Positions 35,011 to 43,715 of a stretch of 64,000 nucleotides of DNA are shown here, in pieces. Within the stretch, counting starts at the first letter, position 1. Each line of letters opens with the position of its first letter. The position numbers and the translations under genes are program-made. This DNA is from JBGASG01 sp046328035 (GTDB taxonomy: Bacteria > Cyanobacteriota > Vampirovibrionia > Obscuribacterales > Obscuribacteraceae), in the NCBI GenBank assembly GCA_046328035.1, contig JAXLXI010000022.1, positions 1-64,000 of the forward strand. The letters run 5' to 3'. The notes beneath the pieces are model-generated. The model did not search any database. It was not told the origin of the DNA and worked only from the letters and a program-made list of their open reading frames with translations.

Positions 35011-35634
35011 ATGAATCGAGCCGAAACTCCTGAACCCGACAATTCAGAAAATCCGTCCGCTGAGCAGACTCCTCAGCCAACCGCGGCCTTTGTTGAGCAG
35101 GCGCTGCCGGTTCACTCGGATACATCGAGCGTGCGTAACTTTCACCAGGTGACGCCCTGGCTGTTCAGAGGCGGGCAGCCCACACATGACGGTTTTCGTG
35201 AACTGGCTGGCCGCGGTATAAAGACGGTCATCTCATTCCGCTGGGGTGCACGTTCGGCCGAAGCCGAACGCCAGGCTGTTGAAGCCGAAGGCATGCAATT
35301 TATCAGTATGCCGCTCAATTATTGGACTCTCCCAAATGCCAAAACTATCGACCGTTTTTTCGCCTACATAGACGACCCGGAACGACGTCCCATTTTTGTG
35401 CATTGCTTCCATGGCAGCGATCGCACCGGACTTTTGGTGGCGCTCTTCCGCATGGCTCGGGAAGGCTGGACGGTCAAAGCTGCATATCAGGAAATGAAAA
35501 AGTGCGGCTTCCACCGATTTCGCATTCGCCACTTCAAGTGGGTGCTCTGGCATTACTCGCGTCGCGCCGGAGAGATGTTTAAGGTACACAACAGTGCCGG
35601 CAAAACTGACGATACTGCAGATGATACCGCCTGA
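35011..35634 (+). CDS. Dual-specificity-type protein phosphatase
   Basis: Cysteine-based phosphatase of the tyrosine/dual-specificity fold, possibly opposing the many kinases of this genome. The active-site loop is VHCFHGSDRTG, that is HC-x5-R, followed by a Thr rather than the usual Ser/Thr pair. The preceding domain has FHQVTPWLFRGGQPTHDG, typical of secreted or lipid-acting bacterial DSPs, and GIKTVISFR with an acidic loop. A C-terminal HFKWVLWHYSRR helix follows. Length 207 residues; about 40 N-terminal residues are disordered (Glu/Pro/Gln-rich). No signal peptide. Substrate unknown; a lipid-kinase gene follows after 123 bases, which could be an accidental neighbour. Confidence 0.85.
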   Translation: MNRAETPEPDNSENPSAEQTPQPTAAFVEQALPVHSDTSSVRNFHQVTPWLFRGGQPTHDGFRELAGRGIKTVISFRWGARSAEAERQAVEAEGMQFISMPLNYWTLPNAKTIDRFFAYIDDPERRPIFVHCFHGSDRTGLLVALFRMAREGWTVKAAYQEMKKCGFHRFRIRHFKWVLWHYSRRAGEMFKVHNSAGKTDDTADDTA

Positions 35635-35662
35635 CCCCTCACGTTGAATCGCTGAGTTCATC

Positions 35663-35692
35663 ACACGCGAAAAACCTACGGATTGCGCGCTT
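35663..35692 (+). repeat. Dispersed ACGCGAAAAAC element, copy 12
   Basis: ACACGCGAAAAACCTACGG then ATTGCGCGCTT, 29 bases beyond the phosphatase stop and before the lipid-kinase gene. Almost identical over its left 20 bases to the copy inside the amidase gene. Confidence 0.65.
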
Positions 35693-35757
35693 TCCCCCTA
35701 TCTGGGAACAATGGACGAGCTTTTTCTGTCGCCACTGGCGTCTACAGAGGACCATCT

Positions 35758-36843
35758 ATGGAACGGGACGCGAAAGAAGCTCTAATTGTTTATCACCACA
35801 AGGCTGGGCGGGCTGACGATTTCTGCCTGGATAATGTGCTGGGAACCATAGTCAGGCGACTGTGCGAAGAGTCGCCTTATGTTGCTCGCGTGCGCTCATT
35901 GCAGTCGGGCGTCACCAGTCACGATATAGTCGATGCGGATCTGGTGGTGGCGGTTGGCGGTGACGGCACTATTCGCCAGGTGCTGTCGGCGGTGGCTGAG
36001 GTCAAATCGCAGACTCAAGGAAAACAGCCGCCGGTTGCCATCGTGCCGGTCGGCACCGGCAATCTTTTTGCGCGCTATCTCGGTTTGTTCGGAGGGGGCA
36101 TGGCTGACCCGGTTAATTATGCTATTGACATCATACTGAACGGCGAAGTGGTGGCAGTTGATCTTGGGAAAATGAACGATACGTATTTCTGTATCGACGC
36201 CGGCGTCGGACCCATTTCGAATGCCATTGTTGCTCCCAAGCCTGAGCAGAAGCGCCGCCTCAAGATGTTCGCCTATGTGCTGCCACTATTGCAGTCAATG
36301 CGCAAGCGTCCCGGGGTCTTCCACATCAACGCTGATGGAGAAGAGTTTGTCGTCGCCGCCTCCGGCATCTTCATTACCAATGCGAATGAAATGGGCATCG
36401 GCACCAGAGGTTTTGCGCAGATCTGCGACGGCGAACTGGATTTGTGCATTCTGCATCCCAAAACTCTGCGTGATTACTGGCGAATCACTGCACGATTTGG
36501 CGGCTGGTTTCTGGGCGGGGTGGCAGATGGAAATCCGCCTTACACCGTGCGTAAGGTGCGCAGTGTGAATATCGAGACGCGCCCGATCCCGCGACCACCA
36601 TCGTGGTGGCAGCGGATTCTGGATAACGGGCAGAAATTGCTTATCGGTAGAACGCCTGCCGCAATCGACTCGCGCCAGGAACTGGTTGCAATGGTAGATG
36701 GTGACCGGTGCGGTTTTACTCCCATGCGAGTGGAAGTAGTACCAGCAGCGGTGCAAATCAAGATTCCACCTCGGCAAGACCGATCCTTCGCGCATGATGA
36801 TACGGTGCGACATTCGGTTGCGCCCGAGACCAAGATCGGATAA
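35758..36843 (+). CDS. Diacylglycerol kinase-type lipid kinase (YegS/DgkB-like)
   Basis: Soluble kinase of the DAGK catalytic domain family, acting on diacylglycerol, sphingoid or related lipids at the membrane surface. Seen motifs: an N-terminal nucleotide-binding region with ADLVVAVGGDGTIRQVLSA, where GGDGT is the family signature, PVAIVPVGTGNLFARYLG, and the C-terminal VDGDRCGFTPMRVEVVPAAVQI, the usual second lobe ending in the G..P..EV.P pattern. Length about 361 residues. ATG at 35758 follows AGAGGA by about six bases; the frame is open to 35683 but the element copy occupies that area. The true lipid substrate cannot be read from sequence. Confidence 0.88.
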   Translation: MERDAKEALIVYHHKAGRADDFCLDNVLGTIVRRLCEESPYVARVRSLQSGVTSHDIVDADLVVAVGGDGTIRQVLSAVAEVKSQTQGKQPPVAIVPVGTGNLFARYLGLFGGGMADPVNYAIDIILNGEVVAVDLGKMNDTYFCIDAGVGPISNAIVAPKPEQKRRLKMFAYVLPLLQSMRKRPGVFHINADGEEFVVAASGIFITNANEMGIGTRGFAQICDGELDLCILHPKTLRDYWRITARFGGWFLGGVADGNPPYTVRKVRSVNIETRPIPRPPSWWQRILDNGQKLLIGRTPAAIDSRQELVAMVDGDRCGFTPMRVEVVPAAVQIKIPPRQDRSFAHDDTVRHSVAPETKIG

Positions 36844-36858
36844 CGGATTTGTGGTTGA

Positions 36859-36942
36859 GGCGCTGGCGTTCCGCCGGTCAAGGATGCGCAGCAGCTGCGT
36901 CCCTGAAAGCAGCAGATCCGCGGCAGGCGGAACGCCAGCGCC
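36859..36942. repeat. 17-bp perfect inverted repeat around an inner hairpin
   Basis: GGCGCTGGCGTTCCGCC (36859-36875) and GGCGGAACGCCAGCGCC (36926-36942) are perfect inverted repeats 50 bases apart, with a smaller CGCAG/CTGCG hairpin in the middle. It lies just after the lipid-kinase gene. Such a layout fits a strong cruciform, a two-way terminator without T run, or a MITE-like insertion. Confidence 0.6.
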
Positions 36943-36967
36943 CCAGCCAATCCACCCGCCTCGGCCC

Positions 36968-36995
36968 GCGCGAAGAACGGATGTTTTTCGCGTGT
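36968..36995 (-). repeat. Dispersed ACGCGAAAAAC element, copy 13
   Basis: On the minus strand ACACGCGAAAAACATCCG then TTCTTCGCGCGGG. GCGAAGAAC and GTTTTTCGC pair with one mismatch around GGAT. It follows the 17-bp inverted repeat within 30 bases. Confidence 0.65.
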
Positions 36996-37057
36996 CGACC
37001 CGAGGCTGATTTGCATTCAGGAGCGGGTATATCTTATCCACCACTCGGGACTTCAGT

Positions 37058-38995
37058 ATGCCCTGGCCAGGCCCTAACGAATATTCGCGAGCCGTGCTGC
37101 TACCGGACAATTTCGATGATCCGGAACTGGCATCGGGCTCGGCCGACCGGCATATTTCAGCCGGCATTCCCGAGACGATTACCGGTAACTTCGCCTGCAT
37201 CTACCGGGTGAAGGGACCGCTCAAGAGTTGGGCAATCAAATGTTTCTTGCGCAATAACTCGGACCAGGCGCATCGCTACGCTGAGATTCAAAAGCATCTG
37301 GCGCAATTTTGCATCGAGAATACGATCGGCTTCAGGTATCTCGACAGAGGTATTAAGGTCGAAGGTGAGTGGTATCCGATCGTCAAAATGGATTGGGTCG
37401 ATGGTTACCCGATTGATTGGTACATTCATCGCAATACCAGCGATTTTGGCACCGTTGCCGACGTTGCCCGCATGTTCAGGCAGATGTGTCAGCGGCTGCA
37501 AACCAACGGCATGGCTCATGGTGATCTGCACCACGGCAACATTTTTGTGACGAAACAGGGACTGCGGCTGCTCGATTACGACGGCTCATTCGTACCGGCA
37601 CTGGCGGGCTTCAGCAGCATCGAGTTGGGTCATCCCAATTACCAGCACCCGGCGCGCAGTCAATCGCACTTCGGTCCAGGCTTAGACAATTTCTCGTCAT
37701 GGGTGATTTACACATCACTATATTGCCTTCAGCTGGACGGCACGCTCTGGCAGAAACTGGGCGCAGGCGATGAATGTTTGCTTTTTCGCAGTTTTGATTT
37801 TGGCAATCCCACCGCATCCTATACGTTCTCATTGCTGGAAGCGCATAGTTCTGCCGAAATTCGCTCAGCGGCGCGAAAATTGCGGGAACTTTGCGAGCTG
37901 CCACCAGATAAGGTGCCCAGCCTTTTCGATTGGACGCAGCAGCAGGTGGGTCTGCAACCCATCCGCAGCACCATCGTCACGCCGCGCTGGCTCAGTCAAA
38001 AGGAACAGCCCGCTCAGACAACCCCGCAGTCCGCTCAAGCAGGCACGCAGTCTGCCTCAGTCGGCGTGCCTGTTTATCCAGGGTTCAGACAGTTTAACGA
38101 GGCCGTGAAGTCGCCTGAGGCAAACTTTCAAGACGCCGAGCTAAAACAAGGCTCGTGCATTCTGGAGGATACCCGAGTCGGCACCATGGGCCGCGTTTAC
38201 CATTTTCGCTGCCCCAATCGGCACGTGGCAGTGAAGTGTTTTATGAGCGAGGTTCCCAATCGCCGAGAGAGGTACGAGGCACTGTCGCGATCTTTGCAAG
38301 GACCGATCCGCGAATTCATGGTGGACTTCGAGTATCTTCCGCGCGGCATCAGCGTAGAGGGACAGTGGTATCCACTCCTCAAAATGAGCTGGATTGACGG
38401 TAAGTTGATCAACGAGCTCTCTGACCAAGTTAGATCGGATGGATTGGTAAGTTATTTGGCGGACCAGTTCATGCTTATGGCTCGCACGCTGCGCTCCGCT
38501 GGTATCGCGCATGGTGACCTGGAATTCGGCAACCTGATGGTGTCCAATCACGACCTCAAGATTATCGATTACGACAGCATGTTCTTGCCGGAGCTTTCGA
38601 GATTGGGCAGTCCGGAATTGGGGCATCCTGGATTTCAGCATCCCAAGCGAAAAGCAGCAGATTATGCGCCGTACGTTGATAACTTCTCCGCATGGTTGAT
38701 TCATTTCCTGATCAAGAATCTGAACCTCGATCCCAAGCTGTATGAAACTGCCGAAGCCTGTCTACTGGAAGAGCGCAAAGGGGGCGACCGCGAACATGTC
38801 ACCTTGCGAGGCTTGGAACATCACCCCGATGGCTTGAAGCGTCAATTAGGTACACTGCTGCGTCTTATGATCAGCCGGCAACTGCACATGATTCCGGAGA
38901 TTCACCCGGATGAGAGCCTGCAGTCCATACTTGCACGCACCACTAAGGAAGTAACCACACCAGGTGGACTCCTTAAAAGAAAACCTCAGCGATAA
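37058..38995 (+). CDS. Tandem protein-kinase-fold protein
   Basis: A 645-residue protein with two diverged kinase-fold halves, of a type rarely described. Half one (about residues 35-260) has WAIKCFLRNNS with a candidate ATP lysine, then AHGDLHHGNIFV with the catalytic-loop aspartate (His at 154), and LLDYDGSFVPAL in the place of DFG. A long Pro/Gln/Ala spacer (about 310-345) leads to half two (about 355-600) with VAVKCFMSEV, AHGDLEFGNLMV (His at 485) and IIDYDSMFLPEL. Both halves share the GHPNYQHP/GHPGFQHP and LDNFSSWVI/VDNFSAWLI segments, showing an internal duplication. HGDLxxGN is the atypical-kinase form rather than HRDLKPxN. No membrane helix. It precedes and converges on gyrB. Confidence 0.85.
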   Translation: MPWPGPNEYSRAVLLPDNFDDPELASGSADRHISAGIPETITGNFACIYRVKGPLKSWAIKCFLRNNSDQAHRYAEIQKHLAQFCIENTIGFRYLDRGIKVEGEWYPIVKMDWVDGYPIDWYIHRNTSDFGTVADVARMFRQMCQRLQTNGMAHGDLHHGNIFVTKQGLRLLDYDGSFVPALAGFSSIELGHPNYQHPARSQSHFGPGLDNFSSWVIYTSLYCLQLDGTLWQKLGAGDECLLFRSFDFGNPTASYTFSLLEAHSSAEIRSAARKLRELCELPPDKVPSLFDWTQQQVGLQPIRSTIVTPRWLSQKEQPAQTTPQSAQAGTQSASVGVPVYPGFRQFNEAVKSPEANFQDAELKQGSCILEDTRVGTMGRVYHFRCPNRHVAVKCFMSEVPNRRERYEALSRSLQGPIREFMVDFEYLPRGISVEGQWYPLLKMSWIDGKLINELSDQVRSDGLVSYLADQFMLMARTLRSAGIAHGDLEFGNLMVSNHDLKIIDYDSMFLPELSRLGSPELGHPGFQHPKRKAADYAPYVDNFSAWLIHFLIKNLNLDPKLYETAEACLLEERKGGDREHVTLRGLEHHPDGLKRQLGTLLRLMISRQLHMIPEIHPDESLQSILARTTKEVTTPGGLLKRKPQR

Positions 38996-39005
38996 AGACG
39001 AACCC

Positions 39006-41075
39006 TTAGATGTCCAGGTTGGCTACCAGGTGCGCGTTCTTTTCGATGAACTCGCGGCGCGGCGCCACAGCTTCACCCATGAGCAGGTCGAAGACGTGAT
39101 CCGCTTCCGAGGCGTCCTCTACCGAAACTCGCTTGAGGGTGCGGGTGTCCGGATTCATCGTGGTTTCCCACAACTGCGCCGGCATCATTTCGCCCAGACC
39201 TTTGAAGCGCTGAACGTCGGCCTTGTCGCCGAGTTCGGCTCGGACTGCTTCCAGTTTGTGCTCGTTGAAGCAGTATTCGACACGCTTGCCCTTGGTCACT
39301 TTATACAGTGGCGGTTGAGCGATGTAGACGAAACCTTGCTCGACAACCGGCTTGGCATACCGGAAGAAGAAGGTGAGGAGCAGCGTGCGAATGTGGCTGC
39401 CGTCCACATCTGCGTCGGTCATGATAATGATCTTGTGATAGCGCAGTTTGCTGAGATCGAGGTTGTCAGCCATCGGACGCAGAAGACCGGTGGTCTTGCC
39501 GCCGTTCCCTTCTTCGTCTTCGTCTTTGACCGAGAGTCCGAGCGCCTGAATCATCGCCTGCACTTCCGCGTTTTCATAGATGCGCGAAGGTTGCACGCGT
39601 TCGACGTTCAAAATTTTGCCGCGCAGCGGCAAGATCGCCTGAAACACACGGTTGCGGCCTTGCTTGGCACTGCCGCCGGCTGAGTCGCCTTCTACCAGAT
39701 AGATCTCCGATTTACCTGGATCGCGCTCGGAGCAATCAGCCAGTTTGTCCGGCAAGTTGCCGGACTCCAGAGCTGACTGCCGGCGCACGTTTTGCTTGGC
39801 TTTGTGCGCGGCTTCGCGAGCCTGACGAGCTTGAATGGCTTTCTGAACAATGTCTTTGGCCTGCTTCGGGTTTCTTTCCAGAAAGTCCGAAAGAAACTCC
39901 GAGGTGACTGCCTGGGTAATGCCCTGAACTTCCCGGTTGCCGAGGCGCTCTTTGGTCTGTCCTTCGAATTGCGGATCAGCAACTTTGACCGAAATGATCG
40001 CCGTCAATCCTTCCCGTACATCTTCGCCGGTGAAGTTGGCATCGGCGTCTTTGACCAGGTTGTTTTTGCGCGAATAGTCGTTGATGACGCGCGTCAATGC
40101 GTTGCGGCAGCCGGTCAAGTGTGTGCCACCAATCGGCGTCGAGATGTTGTTGACGAAGGTGAAAATCGACTCGGCGTAAATGTCTGTCCACTGGAACGCC
40201 ACTTCCACCACGACGCCGTCACGTTCTTGTTCGAAGTAGATGGGTGGTCTGTGAAGCGCGGTTCTGGTTTCGTTCAGGTATTCGACATAGCTGGCGATAC
40301 CACCTTCGTAGTGGTAGCTTTCGGTTTTGTCGGACCGTTTATCGGTGAGAGTGATGCGCAATCCCTTATTGAGGAACGCCATTTCCCGAATGCGTGTCGC
40401 CAATGTGTCCCATTCGACGACAATCTTGACACGCTCGTTGTCTTCATTGATGTCGTGGAAAATTTCGTCATCCGGCCAGAACGTTACTTTGGTACCGCGG
40501 CGATCGGTTTTGCCGATCACGGCGACGCTGCCTTCGCTCTCGCCACGCTTGTAGACTTGCTTGTGCAGCTTGCCGTCGCGAGAAACTTCTACTTCCAGTT
40601 TCTCAGAAAGGGCGTTGACTACCGATGCGCCGACGCCGTGCAGACCGCCTGAAACTTTGTAGCCGCCGCCACCGAATTTGCCACCAGCGTGGAGCACGGT
40701 GAACACTGTCTCGATGGCACTCTTGCCCGTCTTTTCAACGATGTCCGTGGGAATGCCTCGACCGTCGTCTTCAACGGTAATGGAGTGATCCGGGTTGACG
40801 ATCACTTCGATGTTTTTGCAATGTCCCGCCAGCGCTTCGTCGACCGAGTTGTCCAGGATTTCCCAGACCAGGTGGTGCAAGCCCTTGGGTCCGGTTGTAC
40901 CGATGTACATGCCGGGGCGCTTTCGAACCGCTTCCAGACCTTCGAGGACCTGGATTTGATCGGCTGTGTAGCTTGAATCGTTTTGGGGTTGGTCTGTCAT
41001 TCCTTCATCCGCTAATGCGCCTTCTGGCGCTTCGGAACCTGTTTCACTGGCAACTGTCGCTGATTTCTTAGGCAT
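39006..41075 (-). CDS. gyrB: DNA gyrase subunit B
   Basis: ATPase subunit of the type II topoisomerase that supercoils DNA. The GHKL ATPase blocks are IQVLEGLEAVRKRPGMYIG, EILDNSVDEA, VEDDGRGIPTD and GGLHGVGASVVNALS; the TOPRIM part has LVEGDSAGGSAKQGRNR and IMTDADVDGSHIRTLLL. The C-terminus ends ARREFIEKNAHLVANLDI-like, the gyrase rather than ParE pattern. The first 25 residues before MTDQPQND are rich in Ala/Ser/Glu, so translation could also start at 41000. 689 residues is a little longer than the usual 640-650. Diverges from ribF-recF; the usual recF-gyrB adjacency is thus broken by inversion. Confidence 0.97.
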   Translation of the reverse strand: MPKKSATVASETGSEAPEGALADEGMTDQPQNDSSYTADQIQVLEGLEAVRKRPGMYIGTTGPKGLHHLVWEILDNSVDEALAGHCKNIEVIVNPDHSITVEDDGRGIPTDIVEKTGKSAIETVFTVLHAGGKFGGGGYKVSGGLHGVGASVVNALSEKLEVEVSRDGKLHKQVYKRGESEGSVAVIGKTDRRGTKVTFWPDDEIFHDINEDNERVKIVVEWDTLATRIREMAFLNKGLRITLTDKRSDKTESYHYEGGIASYVEYLNETRTALHRPPIYFEQERDGVVVEVAFQWTDIYAESIFTFVNNISTPIGGTHLTGCRNALTRVINDYSRKNNLVKDADANFTGEDVREGLTAIISVKVADPQFEGQTKERLGNREVQGITQAVTSEFLSDFLERNPKQAKDIVQKAIQARQAREAAHKAKQNVRRQSALESGNLPDKLADCSERDPGKSEIYLVEGDSAGGSAKQGRNRVFQAILPLRGKILNVERVQPSRIYENAEVQAMIQALGLSVKDEDEEGNGGKTTGLLRPMADNLDLSKLRYHKIIIMTDADVDGSHIRTLLLTFFFRYAKPVVEQGFVYIAQPPLYKVTKGKRVEYCFNEHKLEAVRAELGDKADVQRFKGLGEMMPAQLWETTMNPDTRTLKRVSVEDASEADHVFDLLMGEAVAPRREFIEKNAHLVANLDI

Positions 41076-41340
41076 CCTTGTTATTCACCAAGAGATATCC
41101 CCGAACGCGTATAGGATGAGCGTTTCAGGGGTATCGAAAGAGTCACTTTCGTGTCCGAAAACCACCTCTGCATTTTAACATGATCAGCTTACGATGCGCC
41201 TTTTTAGCGTCTCACACAAAGATTCTGCGTAACAGTTCATACCGCTTTGCGGTTGAAATACGCCGAAGGGCGCGGCAGGGCTTTCAGTGTAAAATTGTCA
41301 CCGGGTTCCGCGTTGCGACAAATCGCCAGCAGGCCATTTT

Positions 41341-42312
41341 TTGGACACATTTTACGAAATCAAAGCCGGATTGCTTGATAAGTCAGCGCTTGCGCTGGGC
41401 TTTTTCGACGGCGTTCACCCGGGGCATCAGGTTGTCATTCGCAAAGCGGTGGAAGAAGCGGAGCGGCTGAGTGCCATACCCGCAGTCATTACATTTAAAG
41501 AGCATCCGCGGGCGCTGACGCTCGGGAAGTCGCCGCCGCTGCTGACAACGCTGTCACAAAGATTGGAGCTTTTCGCGCATTGGGGCGTGCAGGCAGCGCT
41601 GGTTCTTTCCTTCACGGAAGAGCTGTGCCGCCTCGATCCGGAAGATTACGTGCGCACGGTATTGGTGGAGGCGATGGGAGCCAAGTCGCTTTCTGTCGGC
41701 TTCAATCATCGATTCGGACGCAATCGTATAGGCACTCCGCAATTGCTTGCCGAGCTGGGAGCGAGCAAGTTCGACTACACGGTACATGTCGCTGAGGAAG
41801 TGATCATCGGTGGCTCGGAGGTCTCGAGTTCGCGCATTCGCGAGGCTCTGCTGTCGGGACAGACCGAGCTGGCCACGGAGTTGTTGCGGCGTCCCTATTC
41901 GCTGCTGGGACGTGTCATAAAGGGAGAAGGGCGCGGCCGCACGATCGGATTTCCGACCGCAAATCTGGCGGTGGTCCCGGAGCTTGTCGTGCCTGCACTG
42001 GGTGTTTATGCGGGTCGAGCCATTTTGCAAGACGGAACTAAACACGATTGCGTCATCAATATAGGTGTGCGGCCGACCTTCGAAAGCGAGTCGCGACCGG
42101 TGACAGAAGTGCATATCTTCGACTTCGCGCAAGACATTTACGAGCAAGTTCTGCAAGTTGAGCTCTGGAAGTATCTGCGTCCGGAACAGAGGTTCTCAGG
42201 TGTTGATGAGCTTCGCGGACAGATTCAGCAAGACGCGCAAAACGCCAGGAATTACATGAGCGCCAATCCGGTGTCGACGCGCGCATCCACCCTGAATGGG
42301 CTGCCGGCGTGA
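41341..42312 (+). CDS. ribF: Bifunctional riboflavin kinase / FAD synthetase
   Basis: Makes FMN and then FAD from riboflavin. The N-terminal nucleotidyltransferase half has ALGFFDGVHPGHQ, SVGFNHRFGRNRIG and SSSRIREALLSGQ; the C-terminal kinase half has VIKGEGRGRTIGFPTANL, then GVYAGRAIL, CVINIGVRPTF and VEVHIFDF-like blocks, ending in YLRPEQRFSGVDEL. All are RibF signatures. The start is TTG at 41341. 323 residues. Overlaps recF by four bases (GTGA), so translation is coupled; this pairing of flavin synthesis with recF is uncommon. Confidence 0.95.
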   Translation: MDTFYEIKAGLLDKSALALGFFDGVHPGHQVVIRKAVEEAERLSAIPAVITFKEHPRALTLGKSPPLLTTLSQRLELFAHWGVQAALVLSFTEELCRLDPEDYVRTVLVEAMGAKSLSVGFNHRFGRNRIGTPQLLAELGASKFDYTVHVAEEVIIGGSEVSSSRIREALLSGQTELATELLRRPYSLLGRVIKGEGRGRTIGFPTANLAVVPELVVPALGVYAGRAILQDGTKHDCVINIGVRPTFESESRPVTEVHIFDFAQDIYEQVLQVELWKYLRPEQRFSGVDELRGQIQQDAQNARNYMSANPVSTRASTLNGLPA

Positions 42313-43631
42313 GAGTTCGCAAAGTGAGTCTGAAAAATTTTCGCAATTACGAAAGTTGCGAGATCGATCTTTCCGCGGGCAAAACTATTCTCATCGGCGA
42401 AAACGCCCAGGGAAAGAGCAACTTCTTGGAAGCGATGGAACTGATTTCACTGGGCAAATCGACTCGCGCTGACAATGACGCTGAAATGATCCTCTGGGGG
42501 AAGCCGTCTTTGAGCGTGCGCGTGGACGTCGTATCCAGGCACGGCGATCACAGCCTGGAACTGGAGTTGGCGAAAGCTGTTCCGCAGGGCAGAACCGCCG
42601 GCGGAAGTAAAGGCGGGCGACTGAAGCGGACCGTCAAAATGAACGGTGTGACTCAGCCCAACGCGCGTCCACTCTCGACCGCCTTGATTACGGTCAGCTT
42701 CAAGACCACCGATTTGAATCTTCTGCGTGGCGGACCTAAGTATCGGCGCGACTGGATAGACTCAATTGCCATGCGGCTGCGCCCTGCCCTCCATGATACC
42801 TACGCGAATTACGCCAAAACTCTTGCTCAGAGAAACAAACTGCTCAAGACCATCTTCGAGAAGGGCAAGGTGACGGTCACCGACCAAGACGAACTTCTGG
42901 TTTGGGATAAGCAGTTGGCCCGCTTCGGTGCCGGCATCATCAAGCAAAGGGTCGATCTGTTATCAGCCGTTATGCCGGTTGCCGCCGAGCACCAGCGGAC
43001 CTTGTCGCGCGGCACAGAAACGCTGAGCGCCGGCTACATATTTCGTTCGACCGATAACTCGAACACGCGAAATACTTCTGAATTTGACGACGATGATGAG
43101 GATGTGGCGCCACAGGGGGCTGGTGACTCATCAGCCGGGCAAAGTGCCTCTTCAGGGTGTGAGTCGTCCTGCACCGCCGGGCTGGACGTCCAGCAGGCCG
43201 AACTGCCCGATATAGCGCGGTTTCTCCTCAAGCTATTGAAGGAAAGGCGGCACCTGGAGATCCGACGCAAGCAGACGACTGTCGGGCCGCATCGCGACGA
43301 CATTTCGTTCGCGATCAATGACGCCGAAGCTGCATCTTATGCCAGCCAGGGGCAGCAGCGCAGCCTGGTGCTGGCTCTGAAGCTGTCCGAACTGGGCTGC
43401 GTGAGAGAAGCCTATGACGAAGCGCCGGTGTTGCTCCTCGACGACGTTCTGGCTGAGTTGGACACTTTCCGGCAAGGTCTGCTGATGTCCGCGGTCGGGA
43501 AAGAAATGCAGTCTATTATCACCACCACGCACATATCGGACTTCGACCCGTTTTGGCTCGATGGGGCCACGGTTTTAGCCGTTTCCTCCGGACAACTGGC
43601 AGCGTCTGATCAAAGTAAATGTGCTCAATAA
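42309..43631 (+). CDS. recF: DNA recombination/repair protein RecF
   Basis: SMC-like ATPase that loads RecA at gaps. Starts GTG at 42309, overlapping the ribF stop. Blocks seen: RKVSLKNFRNYESCEIDLS, Walker A as IGENAQGKSNFLEAM (a slightly altered GxNGxGKTN), the LNLLRGGPKYRRDWID segment, GPHRDDI, then the signature YASQGQQRSLVLALKLSE and Walker B VLLLDDVLAELD. It is about 440 residues, 60-70 more than usual; the extra part (about 246-300) is Asp/Ser/Gly/Cys-rich and starts with bases resembling the dispersed element. Separate from gyrB, which lies on the other strand beyond ribF. Confidence 0.93.
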   Translation: MRVRKVSLKNFRNYESCEIDLSAGKTILIGENAQGKSNFLEAMELISLGKSTRADNDAEMILWGKPSLSVRVDVVSRHGDHSLELELAKAVPQGRTAGGSKGGRLKRTVKMNGVTQPNARPLSTALITVSFKTTDLNLLRGGPKYRRDWIDSIAMRLRPALHDTYANYAKTLAQRNKLLKTIFEKGKVTVTDQDELLVWDKQLARFGAGIIKQRVDLLSAVMPVAAEHQRTLSRGTETLSAGYIFRSTDNSNTRNTSEFDDDDEDVAPQGAGDSSAGQSASSGCESSCTAGLDVQQAELPDIARFLLKLLKERRHLEIRRKQTTVGPHRDDISFAINDAEAASYASQGQQRSLVLALKLSELGCVREAYDEAPVLLLDDVLAELDTFRQGLLMSAVGKEMQSIITTTHISDFDPFWLDGATVLAVSSGQLAASDQSKCAQ

Positions 43632-43715
43632 GCTAGATCTCATGATTATTAGATAAGATAACCGGGTACATTAAAAACGGTTTATGTTACTAGAGACCCG
43701 CCGGGTGCGCATTCA

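Noticed and set aside
39792..40652. 286-codon open frame antisense to gyrB
   Set aside because: Shadow frame; gyrB motifs are continuous on the minus strand.
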